This document shows, piece after piece, positions 1 through 7,566 of a stretch of DNA of 36,029 nucleotides. The notes beneath the pieces were generated by a model, which worked only from the letters and a program-made list of their open reading frames with translations, made no database searches and had not been told where the DNA came from. Made by a program: the position numbers and the translations under genes. Source of the DNA: an uncultured Rhodospirillaceae bacterium (GTDB taxonomy: Bacteria > Pseudomonadota > Alphaproteobacteria > MPNO01); assembly GCA_937916005.1 (NCBI GenBank), contig CALGIA010000296.1, positions 1 through 36,029 of the forward strand, in the 5' to 3' direction. Positions within the stretch are counted from its first letter, which is position 1; each line of letters starts with the position of its first letter.

Positions 1-579
1 GTCCCGTTCCAATTCGATCTCGGCGCTGGGCGACTGAAACGCGCCATCGATCCCGGCCAGCTTCAGGGCCGCGCTGTTGGCCACTGAATCGAGCGGCTGG
101 ATATGCCGCCAATAGCCCCAGATCGGGCGGATATAGACCGGGTTATGGGGCGCGACCTCATCCAGCTCCCAGCGGGTCGGGTAGCGCTTTTCGCGCAGAT
201 TATTGGGCGTGTCCCAGTAGTAGGGCGGCTCGCCGATGGGCATGGTGACAACCCAGTCGCCGGGCGCCGCCGCATCGGCAAGCGCCTTGATGCGCTGCAA
301 GACATCGTCGATGCAGCCGCATCCCGCCAGCGACGGGAAGACCGGTTTCAGGCCTTCCCGGTCCATATGGGAATGACCATCGATCAGGCCGGGGATCACC
401 GCCTTGCCGCCCGCATCGATGACGCGTGTGCCGGGGCCGATCAGCGCGGAAATTTCCCCTGCGCCGCCGACGGCGGCGATGCGCCGGCCCCGGATCGCCA
501 CCGCCTGGGCAATCGCGTTGCCCCGGTCGACCGTCATGACCTTGCCGTTGGTGACAACAAGATCGGCCGGATTACTCAT
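1..579 (-). CDS. Amidohydrolase family protein (N-terminal part, runs off left edge)
   Basis: This is the first 193 codons of a metal-dependent hydrolase of the amidohydrolase superfamily; the C-terminal part lies outside the window. It starts with MSNPADLVVTNGKVMTVD, the usual N-terminal beta-sandwich opening. The metal-binding motif GLIDGHSHMD follows (His69 and His71), preceded by VIDAGGKAVIPG. The later text (GDWVVTMPIGEPPYYWDTP) resembles the YtcJ/amidohydrolase_3 branch, but the substrate cannot be told from this fragment. No signal peptide is seen, so it is probably cytoplasmic. The ATG shares one base with the TGA of the upstream GGT-like gene (TGATG), so the two are very likely co-translated. 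The remaining metal ligands (Lys/His/Asp) are not visible. Confidence 0.85.
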   Translation of the reverse strand, partial: MSNPADLVVTNGKVMTVDRGNAIAQAVAIRGRRIAAVGGAGEISALIGPGTRVIDAGGKAVIPGLIDGHSHMDREGLKPVFPSLAGCGCIDDVLQRIKALADAAAPGDWVVTMPIGEPPYYWDTPNNLREKRYPTRWELDEVAPHNPVYIRPIWGYWRHIQPLDSVANSAALKLAGIDGAFQSPSAEIELERD

Positions 580-2159
580 CAGATGCCCACGGCGTAGGCT
601 TCGCGGCGGTCATCGGCGGCGCCGGCCATGACACCGTTGGGCAGGATTTCCATCATCTTGGCGGACCCGAAATAGGATGCGCCCGACGCCCGTTCGGTGG
701 GGAAACCCATGGAAGCCAGCTTGTTGGCGGTTTCCGGCGAGTACGCGTCATCGAGCAATGCCGTGCCATCAAGATTGATCGACCAGCGCGGCTCCTCGAT
801 GGCGGCGGCCAGTTCCATCCCCCGATCCACCATGTTGGACAGGATCTGGACATTGGTAATGGTCTGGGCCGGACCGCCCGGGGTGGTCATCAGATAGCGG
901 ACCTTGCCGCCTTCCAGCACCACCACCGGATTCAGGGTGTGGGACGGACGCTTATGGGGCGCGACCGCGCTGGCATGGCCCGGATCGGTGACGAACCCGG
1001 TCATGCGGTTGTTCATCAGGATGCCCGTGCCCGGGTCGAGGAACGCGCCGCCGAAGACATGGAACACGCTTTGCACCACGGAAACCGCATCGCCCGAGGC
1101 ATCCGCGATGGTGATGCAGGACGTGCCGCCGGCGGGGTGGGACAATGACGGGTGGGTTCCGGTTCTGACCGCGTCCTGTAGCCGGGCCGTCATGTCGCCG
1201 CCCAGCAATTGATCTAGCGGGGCCGGGTTGGTGCGCGGATCCGCGATATGATGCTGGCCCTCGGCGAAACTGGCGCGCATGGCGCGCATCAGATACCCGA
1301 CCCGGGTGGCTTCATCGCCGGCGAGATCTTCCGACGATACGCCGGACAGGGCGTTGAGCTGCATCAGCATCAACACGCCGTAGGAATTGGGTGGCATGAC
1401 CCGCACCGAACGGCCCCGGTAATCGGTTTTCAACGGCGTGACCCATTCCGGTTTATAGCCGTCGAAATCCGCCGCCGACGCGAGCCCGCCATTGGCCTGG
1501 CTGTAATCGCCGATGGATTTCCCGATGCGGCCTTCATAAAACGCCGCGCTGCCGCTATCGGCGATTTCGCGCAGGGTGTCGGCCAGCACGGGCTGGCGCA
1601 CCAGGTCGCCGCCCTTCAGGGGCTGGCCGCCCGGATAATACAGCGCCGCACAGCCGGGGTCGGCTTCCACATCGGCGCGAAACAGATGCAGCGCCGCGCC
1701 GAGCACACGCGACAGGGGATGACATTCGGCGGCTGCGATGGCATCGGCGAATAAATCCTTCCAGGGCAGGCAGCCATGCTTTTGATGGATTTCCTCCCAG
1801 CCCCGTACAATGCCGGGAATGCTGAACGCCAGCGGGCCGCGCGCCTTCATGCCGTCCTTGAAAAATTCAGGCGTTGCGCCCGCCGGCGCGTGGCCGGACG
1901 CGTTCAGCCCTTCCGTCTCGCCCGACTTTGCGCTGTGATGGAGGATGAAGGCATCGCCGCCCAGGGATGTGGCATGGGGCAGGATGACACAGAGCACGGC
2001 CGAGGTGGCGATCATGGCGTCAATGACATTTCCGCCCCGTTCAAGCACCCGCAGCCCGGCCACGGAGGCCATGGAATGGCCGGAAACCACCATTCCCCTG
2101 GTGCCGTAAACCGGCGACTTCGGGATACGGACTCCTGCAAAACTGTCTTGCTTGGCCAT
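579..2159 (-). CDS. Gamma-glutamyltransferase family protein
   Basis: This is a 526-residue N-terminal nucleophile hydrolase of the gamma-glutamyltransferase (GGT) family. Members cleave themselves before a threonine and then hydrolyse or transfer gamma-glutamyl groups. The cleavage region is AGGTSCITIADASGDAVSV, aligning with the TTHYSVVDKDGN block of E. coli GGT, which makes Thr346 the likely nucleophile. The downstream GILMNNRMTGF and TTPGGPAQ blocks are also typical of the small subunit. The N-terminus (MAKQDSFAGVRIPKSPVYG) has no signal peptide, unlike periplasmic E. coli GGT, so a cytoplasmic YwrD-like enzyme is more likely. Its true substrate may not be glutathione. It is translationally coupled to the following amidohydrolase, suggesting joint degradation of an amide or gamma-glutamyl compound (inference). 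Confidence 0.9.
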   Translation of the reverse strand: MAKQDSFAGVRIPKSPVYGTRGMVVSGHSMASVAGLRVLERGGNVIDAMIATSAVLCVILPHATSLGGDAFILHHSAKSGETEGLNASGHAPAGATPEFFKDGMKARGPLAFSIPGIVRGWEEIHQKHGCLPWKDLFADAIAAAECHPLSRVLGAALHLFRADVEADPGCAALYYPGGQPLKGGDLVRQPVLADTLREIADSGSAAFYEGRIGKSIGDYSQANGGLASAADFDGYKPEWVTPLKTDYRGRSVRVMPPNSYGVLMLMQLNALSGVSSEDLAGDEATRVGYLMRAMRASFAEGQHHIADPRTNPAPLDQLLGGDMTARLQDAVRTGTHPSLSHPAGGTSCITIADASGDAVSVVQSVFHVFGGAFLDPGTGILMNNRMTGFVTDPGHASAVAPHKRPSHTLNPVVVLEGGKVRYLMTTPGGPAQTITNVQILSNMVDRGMELAAAIEEPRWSINLDGTALLDDAYSPETANKLASMGFPTERASGASYFGSAKMMEILPNGVMAGAADDRREAYAVGI

Positions 2160-2246
2160 GGGATTTCCTAACTAATCGGTCTCGAATATATTTTGGCGGC
2201 GCAGTCTCGACTCAATCGCGCACCGTGTCAAATTTACGGAGACCCC

Positions 2247-2570
2247 ATGCTGTACGCAATTTTGCGGCGGGACCGGCCCGGCAAAGCCGAGCTACGCGCC
2301 CGGCTGCAGCCTGAACATCAAATTTATCAGGAGCCGTTTTTGCCACGCATCGTTTATGGCGGCGGGCTGGTCGCCGATGGCACCGACACCACCGGCGCCG
2401 TCGACATTCGGAACGTAATCGGAAACGTACTTGTTTTTGAGGCGGACGAGCGCGCCGACGCCGAAGCGTTTCATGCCAACGACCCCTATACGCAAAATGA
2501 TCTGTTCGAAACGGTGATCATCGAACCGTTCTGGCAGCGCGTCCCGCCACCCGCTATTGTCTCCACATGA
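2247..2570 (+). CDS. YciI-like family protein
   Basis: A 107-residue protein of the YciI-like ferredoxin-fold family, opening MLYAILRRDRPGKAELRARLQPEH and carrying the family's central pattern (YGGGLVADGT...GNVLVFEADERADAEAFHANDPY...). Conserved His and Asp residues form a putative active site in family structures, but the physiological reaction is generally unknown. The reading frame is open from 2193. The ATG at 2247 is chosen because it gives the normal family N-terminus and has a purine-rich ACGGAGA just upstream. It is divergent from the GGT-like gene (87 bases between starts) and is followed directly by a hairpin at 2571-2592. Confidence 0.85.
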   Translation: MLYAILRRDRPGKAELRARLQPEHQIYQEPFLPRIVYGGGLVADGTDTTGAVDIRNVIGNVLVFEADERADAEAFHANDPYTQNDLFETVIIEPFWQRVPPPAIVST

Positions 2571-2592
2571 GCGGTTCGCGTAAACGAACCGC
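2571..2592. terminator. Perfect 8-bp stem-loop after the YciI-like gene
   Basis: Starting on the base after the stop codon, GCGGTTCG is followed by a six-base loop and its exact complement CGAACCGC. No clear T-run follows on the plus strand, so it is not a textbook intrinsic terminator. It may attenuate transcription or protect the 3' end of the message. It lies just before the Shine-Dalgarno region of the MmgE/PrpD gene. Confidence 0.4.
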
Positions 2593-2613
2593 ATAAACGG
2601 AAAGGGACGCCGC

Positions 2614-3975
2614 ATGGCACAGGAAACAACCCGGCAGCTGGCTGAATTTGCGTCATCACTGACCCTTGACGCCATACCGGAACATGTCCGGGACGCCACC
2701 AAGATCTTGCTGCTGGACGCGCTGGCCTGCGCCCTGGCCGGTCATCGGGGCGAAGAAACCAGCCAGATTCACGCCATGGCCGCCGCCATGGGGCAATCCA
2801 GCGAGAACAGCATAATCGGCGGTGGCTGGGGCCCTGGCAGGCTGTCGCTGGCCGGCGCAACGCTGATGAACGGCTTTCTGATCACCGCCGTCACCATGTG
2901 CGACACCCACCGCGCGACACTGACCCATATCACACCGGAGGTAATCCCCCCGGCGCTGGCCATCGCCGAACGGGACGGCCTGTCGGGCAGCGATCTGCTG
3001 GTCGCCATCGCCGCCGGGTGCGAAATCACGACGCGGGTCGGGCTCGGGCTCGATTACCCTGTGTTCCGCGAAAAAGGCTGGCATGGCCCCGGAGTCATCG
3101 GGCCCTTTGGGTCGGCGGCCGCGGTGGGCAGCCTGCGCGGCTTCGATGGGGAAACCATGGCCCGGGCGTTCGGATTGGCGGGCAGCCAGTCGGCCGGCAC
3201 TTTTGCCGCCTGGGGAACGCCCACGGTGAAGTTTCATCAATGCCGGGGCGCGTTGTCGGGGCTGATGGCGGCGCTGCTCGCCGAACAGGATTTCGTGGCG
3301 ACGACGGAAATACTCACCGCACCGGACGGCGGCATCTACAACACCTATTCCAATGGCGGACTGCCCGAACTGGCGACGGCGGACCTTGGCGAGCGCTGGG
3401 AGCTTGAACAGATCGCGTTGCGGTTATGGCCGTCGGCCACCCACCTTCAGACCATGATCACCGCGCTGTTCGATTTGATGGACCGGGACGAAGTCCGGTT
3501 CGATGATGTGGAAAAAATCGACATCGCCATGTGCGAGACGCCGTTCAACATGCATGGCGGGTTTGGCCGGTACCAGGCCAAATTCGAAGCCATGCTATCG
3601 GCCCATTACGTCGCTTCGGTGGTGCTGCGGGACCGCGCACTGACATTGGAGCAATTCGAGCCGGCCTGTTATGACGACCCGCAGATGCGCGACTTCGCTG
3701 CCGAGCAGGTTGAAATCAACCATGATCCCGGCCTCGTCAATGGTCAGGTGCGCGTTGACATAAGCTGCAAGAACGGCTCGGTTTTGTCGATTCTTTGCGA
3801 TCATCCCCGGGGCGTGCCGGAAAACCCCGTGTCGCGCGGCGATATCGAGGAAAAATTCCGGATCTACGCGCGCGCGCGATTCGTTGAGTCCCGGATTGAC
3901 CAGATCATCAATGCGGTTGCCCGATTGGAAACACTCGAAACCTCTGAAACGCTCATGGGATTGCTGCGGGAATAA
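2614..3975 (+). CDS. MmgE/PrpD family protein
   Basis: A 453-residue protein of the MmgE/PrpD family, which includes 2-methylcitrate dehydratase and itaconate/aconitate-related decarboxylases. The N-terminal helical domain is recognisable (LLLDALACALAGHRGEE, near residues 30-46). So is the characteristic GPFGSAAAVGSLRGFDGETMARAFGLAGSQSAGTF region (about 163-197), followed by KFHQCRGALSGLMAALLA. No methylcitrate-cycle genes (prpB, prpC) are adjacent, so PrpD function should not be assumed. A good ribosome site (GGAAAGGGA) precedes the ATG. It lies 43 bases after the YciI-like gene and may be co-transcribed with it. Specific substrate unknown. Confidence 0.88.
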   Translation: MAQETTRQLAEFASSLTLDAIPEHVRDATKILLLDALACALAGHRGEETSQIHAMAAAMGQSSENSIIGGGWGPGRLSLAGATLMNGFLITAVTMCDTHRATLTHITPEVIPPALAIAERDGLSGSDLLVAIAAGCEITTRVGLGLDYPVFREKGWHGPGVIGPFGSAAAVGSLRGFDGETMARAFGLAGSQSAGTFAAWGTPTVKFHQCRGALSGLMAALLAEQDFVATTEILTAPDGGIYNTYSNGGLPELATADLGERWELEQIALRLWPSATHLQTMITALFDLMDRDEVRFDDVEKIDIAMCETPFNMHGGFGRYQAKFEAMLSAHYVASVVLRDRALTLEQFEPACYDDPQMRDFAAEQVEINHDPGLVNGQVRVDISCKNGSVLSILCDHPRGVPENPVSRGDIEEKFRIYARARFVESRIDQIINAVARLETLETSETLMGLLRE

Positions 3976-4076
3976 TCCGAAAAATATGGATTTCCCGGCC
4001 CGCAATTCTTCGATAGGAATTCTGGAAAAAAGGCCTATAACTACTCCATAAACAAAATGGTTATGGGTGGTCCAAA

Positions 4077-4289
4077 TTGGCTAAAACGCTTCGTCCAGAT
4101 GACCTCAATATACCGGTCGGGAAAGAATTTCGCTCGCATGACGGAATGTTATGGGAATTCGCCGGCCTTGCGCCGACGCAGGACCGGGTTCCGCACGCCA
4201 AGCTGGTAAAGCCGGCCGACAAGCTGACCACGAAGATCATCTCGGCGAGCGCCTTGTTTGACAAGCGCCTGTTCAACCCGGTCGATTGA
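4077..4289 (+). CDS. Small conserved-looking hypothetical protein (70 aa, TTG start)
   Basis: I do not recognise this gene. It encodes 70 residues beginning MAKTLRPDDLNIPVGKEF and ending DKRLFNPVD. The middle (SHDGMLWEFAGLAPTQDRVPHAKLVK) looks like a compact beta-rich fold resembling small Tudor/SH3-like domains, but that is only an impression. There is no signal peptide or membrane segment. The only plausible in-frame start is TTG at 4077; the ATGs at 4057 and 4063 are in other frames. A GGGTGG a few bases upstream could serve as ribosome site. Codon use matches the neighbours. It is 101 bases after the MmgE/PrpD gene and 193 bases before the XRE regulator, on the same strand. Confidence 0.6.
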   Translation: MAKTLRPDDLNIPVGKEFRSHDGMLWEFAGLAPTQDRVPHAKLVKPADKLTTKIISASALFDKRLFNPVD

Positions 4290-4446
4290 CCCGTGGATTA
4301 AACGGGCGTTTCGCTGGTAAACAATCCTGCGACAATATAAAATTGCGGCGAAGTTGAGGATCAGGGCATCGAAGCCCGTTCCTCGTATGATCCGAAAGTT
4401 GTTCTGTGAGCGCCGATTACGCTTGCAATGCCACATCTGATCATAC

Positions 4447-4462
4447 TAGAACATTAGAACCT
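4447..4462. promoter_or_regulatory. Tandem TAGAACnT direct repeat upstream of XRE gene
   Basis: Two abutting 8-base units, TAGAACAT and TAGAACCT, lie 20 bases before the start codon of the XRE-family regulator, in an AT-rich patch (TTTTATAGTAG) that could hold its -10 region. Position and repetition suggest an autoregulatory operator. No direct evidence of binding is visible. Confidence 0.3.
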
Positions 4463-4482
4463 GAATTTTATAGTAGAGTGTT

Positions 4483-4881
4483 ATGGTCAAAAGAACTACA
4501 CCCGTCGATAAGCATGTCGGAACCCGGCTGCGGACGCGTCGGACCCTGTTGGGTTTGAGCCAAACGGCTCTTGCCGATTCCCTCGATCTGACATTTCAGC
4601 AGGTCCAGAAATACGAAAAAGGCTCCAATCGCATCGGCGCCAGCAGGCTGTATCAAATCGGCCGGGTGCTGGATGTTCCCGTGGCCTATTTTTTTGAAGA
4701 AATGCCGGAAGGCCTCGACGGCGCCACGAACCCGCCCACGGAAAGCGGCGCGCCGGAACGCGATACCATGCTGCGGCGCGAAACCCTGGAACTGGTGCGC
4801 GCCTATTACAAGATCGAAGCGCCCACGGTTCGGCGTCGCATGCGCGAACTGATCAAGGCAATGGCGGGCGCCCAGGATTAA
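4483..4881 (+). CDS. XRE-family helix-turn-helix transcriptional regulator
   Basis: A 132-residue DNA-binding protein. Residues about 9-70 form a Cro/C1-type helix-turn-helix domain: VGTRLRTRRTLLGLSQTALADSLDL followed by the recognition helix TFQQVQKYEKGSNRIGASRL and LYQIGRVLDVPVAYFF. A short acidic linker and a C-terminal helical region (ETLELVRAYYKIEAPTVRRRMRELIKAMA) follow, an arrangement common in alphaproteobacterial housekeeping XRE regulators. Its targets are unknown. The 193-base upstream region is the longest non-coding stretch in the window and carries a TAGAACnT tandem repeat near the start, so autoregulation is plausible. No phage or toxin gene is adjacent, which argues against a phage repressor or antitoxin. 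Confidence 0.9.
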   Translation: MVKRTTPVDKHVGTRLRTRRTLLGLSQTALADSLDLTFQQVQKYEKGSNRIGASRLYQIGRVLDVPVAYFFEEMPEGLDGATNPPTESGAPERDTMLRRETLELVRAYYKIEAPTVRRRMRELIKAMAGAQD

Positions 4882-4919
4882 GACCCTGCCTCTAGGCTGA
4901 CATAATGGGTTGTGATACG

Positions 4920-4941
4920 GATGAATGCATCGACATTCATC
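4920..4941. promoter_or_regulatory. Inverted repeat upstream of the glutathione transferase gene
   Basis: GATGAATG and its exact complement CATTCATC are separated by six bases, 22 bases before the ATG of the GST gene. It could be an operator for a dimeric regulator or an mRNA hairpin in the 5' leader. An upstream frame starting at 4925 runs through it and would add 13 residues to the GST, but that start lacks a ribosome site. Confidence 0.35.
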
Positions 4942-4963
4942 AACCGTGCGCGGGGGACTCATT

Positions 4964-5680
4964 ATGATTGATTGCCATACATGGCCGACGCCGAACGGCC
5001 ATAAAGTCCACATTATGCTTGAGGAATGCGGCCTCGACTACAGAGTCGTTCCGGTCTGTATCGAATCCGGGGAACAATTCGAGCCCGGCTTCCTGAAAAT
5101 CAGCCCGAACAACAAGATACCCGCCATCGTCGATCATGACGGCCCGGGCGGAAAATCAATCTCGATTTTCGAAACCGGTGCGATCCTCTACTACCTTGCG
5201 ACCAAAACCGGCAAGTTTCTGCCCCCTGTTTCCGAAGACCCCCATGGGCATCATGACGTTATGCAGTGGCTGATGTTCCAGATGGGCGGCGTCGGGCCGA
5301 TGTTCGGCCAGGCACGGCATTTTCGGGCCTATGCGCTGGAACAGGTGGATCGTGAAAAAGTCCAGTATGGGATCGACCGTTACACCAACGAGTCAAAACG
5401 TCTGTGCGGCGTGATGGATAAACATCTTGCCGGCCACGAATATTTCGCCGGCGATTATTCCATCGCGGACATTGCGATCTATCCCTGGTGCCGCAACCCG
5501 GACCGGCGGGGCATTACCTATGACGATTATCCTGATCTGAAGCGCTGGTTTGACGCCGTCGCGGCGCGGCCCGCCGTGCAACGGGGCGAACAGGTCCTGG
5601 CGGAAAGCGTCCGCCAGGGCGAGCATACCCCGGAGGCCTGGAAGCTGCTATTCGGCGACGCGCAATATCAAAAACATTGA
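4964..5680 (+). CDS. Glutathione S-transferase family protein, YfcG-like (Nu class)
   Basis: A 238-residue glutathione transferase close to E. coli YfcG, a glutathione-dependent disulfide-bond reductase. The N-terminal thioredoxin-like domain has the TPNGHK signature (residues 9-14; Thr9 and Asn11 contact glutathione in YfcG), the ISPNNKIPAIVD loop with the cis-proline Pro53, and the FETGAIL glutamyl-binding turn. The all-helical C-terminal domain includes YSIADIAIYPW, the usual GST N-capping box region. The ATG at 4964 is preferred over an in-frame upstream codon at 4925 because CGGGGGA lies seven bases before it and YfcG begins at the same point (MID...PTPNGHK). It converges on the EamA transporter gene with a one-base gap. 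Confidence 0.92.
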   Translation: MIDCHTWPTPNGHKVHIMLEECGLDYRVVPVCIESGEQFEPGFLKISPNNKIPAIVDHDGPGGKSISIFETGAILYYLATKTGKFLPPVSEDPHGHHDVMQWLMFQMGGVGPMFGQARHFRAYALEQVDREKVQYGIDRYTNESKRLCGVMDKHLAGHEYFAGDYSIADIAIYPWCRNPDRRGITYDDYPDLKRWFDAVAARPAVQRGEQVLAESVRQGEHTPEAWKLLFGDAQYQKH

Positions 5681-5681
5681 T

Positions 5682-6575
5682 TTAGTGTAGCCTGCGCCGG
5701 CCACTTGAAACACCATCATCGCGCCCTTCCAGATGGGCCATGGTGATGGTGCCGGCGAAAATCAGCGCGCCACCGACCCAGGTCCACATATCGGGGAGTT
5801 CCGCAAAAAACAGGAAACCCAGCAGGGCGGAAAATACAAGCCGGGTGAACTCGAACGGCAGGACCACGGTCGCGTCGGCCGCCGCATAGGCGCGGGTCAG
5901 CCCGCGCTGGGTCAGGGTTCCGAACATCCCGATAAAAACAAAAATGGCGAGCTGCGGCAGTGACGGCGTCTGCCACACATACAGCGCCGGGATGAGTGTC
6001 AGCGGCGTGAAGATCACCATTTGCCAGGTCACGATGCAATCGGGCGTTTCGGTGCGCGACAGGGATTTCATGATGATGCTCAGCGTAGCCATGAGCACCA
6101 CCGCCGCCAGCATCAGCATTGTCCCGGTCGAGACCTCGTTGAGGCCGGGCCGCAATATGATCAACGCGCCGATAAAACCGATGATGGTGGCCGACCAGCG
6201 CCGCCCGCGCGCCGCCTCGCCCAGCACGATCACCGCCGCCACCGTGGCCATGATGGGACGCAGGGTCATGATCGCGGCAAGCTCGGCCAACGGCGAGAGC
6301 GCTATGGCGCTAAACACCAGATAGATGGTGGCGAGCCCGACGAAACCGCGCGCCATATGCATGCCGAGGCGCTGTGTATAAATTCCCCGAAGTCCCTTGC
6401 GGAACAACCACGGCAACAGAAATGCCATGCCGAACAGGCTGCGGAAAAACACGATCTCGAAAACATGGATTTCGCCGGACAGGTGGCGTGTCAATGCCGC
6501 CATCATCGCCCAGGCGGCGGTGCTTCCCATCATCCAAATGGCGCCCCGCACGGGCGCCGACAACGCATTGAACAT
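5682..6575 (-). CDS. DMT-superfamily (EamA) transporter
   Basis: A 297-residue inner-membrane protein with about ten hydrophobic segments arranged as two EamA repeats of five helices, the standard drug/metabolite transporter layout. The first repeat has the typical FFRSLFGMAFLLPWL and ALSPLAELAAIMTLRPIMATVAAVIVLGE blocks. The second repeat ends with LPFEFTRLVFSALLGFLFFAELPDMWTWVGGALIFAGT. Members export amino acids, metabolites or drugs, but substrates cannot be inferred from sequence. The gene's stop codon lies one base from that of the GST gene, so the two mRNAs must end within each other or overlap. Just beyond its start lies one copy of a 24-base repeat (6611-6634). Confidence 0.92.
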   Translation of the reverse strand: MFNALSAPVRGAIWMMGSTAAWAMMAALTRHLSGEIHVFEIVFFRSLFGMAFLLPWLFRKGLRGIYTQRLGMHMARGFVGLATIYLVFSAIALSPLAELAAIMTLRPIMATVAAVIVLGEAARGRRWSATIIGFIGALIILRPGLNEVSTGTMLMLAAVVLMATLSIIMKSLSRTETPDCIVTWQMVIFTPLTLIPALYVWQTPSLPQLAIFVFIGMFGTLTQRGLTRAYAAADATVVLPFEFTRLVFSALLGFLFFAELPDMWTWVGGALIFAGTITMAHLEGRDDGVSSGRRRLH

Positions 6576-6610
6576 GCGTTAAAATCCTTTGTCTTTAAAG
6601 TGCGCCGCGA

Positions 6611-6634
6611 GGGGGAGCGGGCCGGCCACGGCTC
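6611..6634. repeat. 24-base dispersed repeat, copy 1 (3' side of recR)
   Basis: This GC-rich 24-base sequence (plus strand begins GGGGGAGCGGGCCGGC) matches 23 of 24 bases at 10508-10531. It lies seven bases after the recR stop codon. Both copies sit at the 3' end of a minus-strand gene. The flanks differ and this copy lacks the T-run seen beside copy 2, so it may be a decayed terminator or a small repetitive extragenic element. Confidence 0.55.
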
Positions 6635-6641
6635 TAAAACC

Positions 6642-7235
6642 TCAGAAAGGCCGGCGCGCCCTCAGTGCCGCCGACAGGGTGCCTTCGTCAAGATAGTCGA
6701 GTTCTCCGCCGACGGGCACGCCGTGGGCGAGCCCGGACAGCACGACCCCGCACGCGGCCAGACGATCGGTCAGATAATGGGCGGTGGTCTGGCCTTCCAC
6801 CGTGACCGAGGTAGCGAGAATCACTTCTTTCACAGTGTCGCGCGCCGCCCGGACCACCAGATGATCGATGTTCAGTTCGTCGGGCCCGCGCCCGTCGAGC
6901 GCCGACAGAGTTCCGCCCAGAACATGGTAATGCCCGGCAAAGGAGTTGGTGCGCTCCAGCGCCCAGAGATCATCGACCTGTTCCACCACGCAGATGATCG
7001 ACGGATCGCGGCGCGGGCCGGCGCAGATCAAACAGGGGTCATTGGTGTCGATATTGCCGCATTCGCCGCAAATCCGCACCGCTTCCGAGGCCGCATACAT
7101 GGCCGCCGCCAGGGGAACCAACAGGGAGTCGCGGCGCTTGATCAGCTGCAGGGCCGCCCGCCGGGCGGAGCGTGGGCCAAGCCCCGGCAGCTTGGCGAGA
7201 AACTGGATCAGGCGATCGATTTCGGTGCCGCTCAT
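6642..7235 (-). CDS. recR: Recombination protein RecR
   Basis: A 197-residue DNA-binding protein of the RecFOR pathway that helps load RecA onto SSB-coated single-stranded gaps. The N-terminal helix-hairpin-helix ([20 protein letters not shown]) is followed by a four-cysteine zinc finger (Cys56, Cys59, Cys68, Cys71: ICGECGN...CLICAG). The Toprim domain begins at [19 protein letters not shown]. The [18 protein letters not shown] and [15 protein letters not shown] blocks and a C-terminal Walker-B-like region complete it. Length matches the family. It follows ybaB with a seven-base gap, completing the widespread dnaX-ybaB-recR operon. Confidence 0.98.
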   Translation of the reverse strand: MSGTEIDRLIQFLAKLPGLGPRSARRAALQLIKRRDSLLVPLAAAMYAASEAVRICGECGNIDTNDPCLICAGPRRDPSIICVVEQVDDLWALERTNSFAGHYHVLGGTLSALDGRGPDELNIDHLVVRAARDTVKEVILATSVTVEGQTTAHYLTDRLAACGVVLSGLAHGVPVGGELDYLDEGTLSAALRARRPF

Positions 7236-7242
7236 GCGCGTA

Positions 7243-7566
7243 TCAGAATGGCAGTTTCATGCCCGGAGGAAGCTGCAGACCGCCGGTCACCTTGGACATT
7301 TCCTCGGCCATATGGGCCTCCACCTTGGCCTTGGCGTCGCCGCATGCCGCGACGATCAGATCCTCGACCACTTCCACATCTTCGCCGTTGAACAGTTCGG
7401 GTGAAATCTTGACCTGGCGCAGCTCGCCCTTGCCGTTCATGGTCACGGTGACCATGCCGGCCCCGGCGGAGCCCGTCATTTCGACGGCGGACAACTTTTC
7501 CTGCATGTCCTGCATCTTGGTCTGCATTTCCTGGGCCTGCTTCATGATCTGGCCGAGGTTTTTCAT
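7243..7566 (-). CDS. YbaB/EbfC family nucleoid-associated protein
   Basis: A 107-residue DNA-binding protein of the YbaB/EbfC family, small dimeric tweezers-like proteins associated with the nucleoid. It opens [25 protein letters not shown], the conserved N-terminal helix rich in Met and Gln. It continues with [21 protein letters not shown] and [29 protein letters not shown]. The C-terminal [11 protein letters not shown] is the usual flexible tail. Its start codon overlaps the dnaX stop (ATGA), and it precedes recR by seven bases, a conserved arrangement suggesting a shared role in DNA maintenance. Confidence 0.97.
   Translation of the reverse strand: MKNLGQIMKQAQEMQTKMQDMQEKLSAVEMTGSAGAGMVTVTMNGKGELRQVKISPELFNGEDVEVVEDLIVAACGDAKAKVEAHMAEEMSKVTGGLQLPPGMKLPF

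Noticed and set aside
6021..7391. Long plus-strand open frame of 456 codons
   Set aside because: It is an antisense shadow of the EamA transporter, recR and ybaB genes: composition is Arg/His/Gln-rich, no domain is recognisable, and it crosses three well-identified genes.
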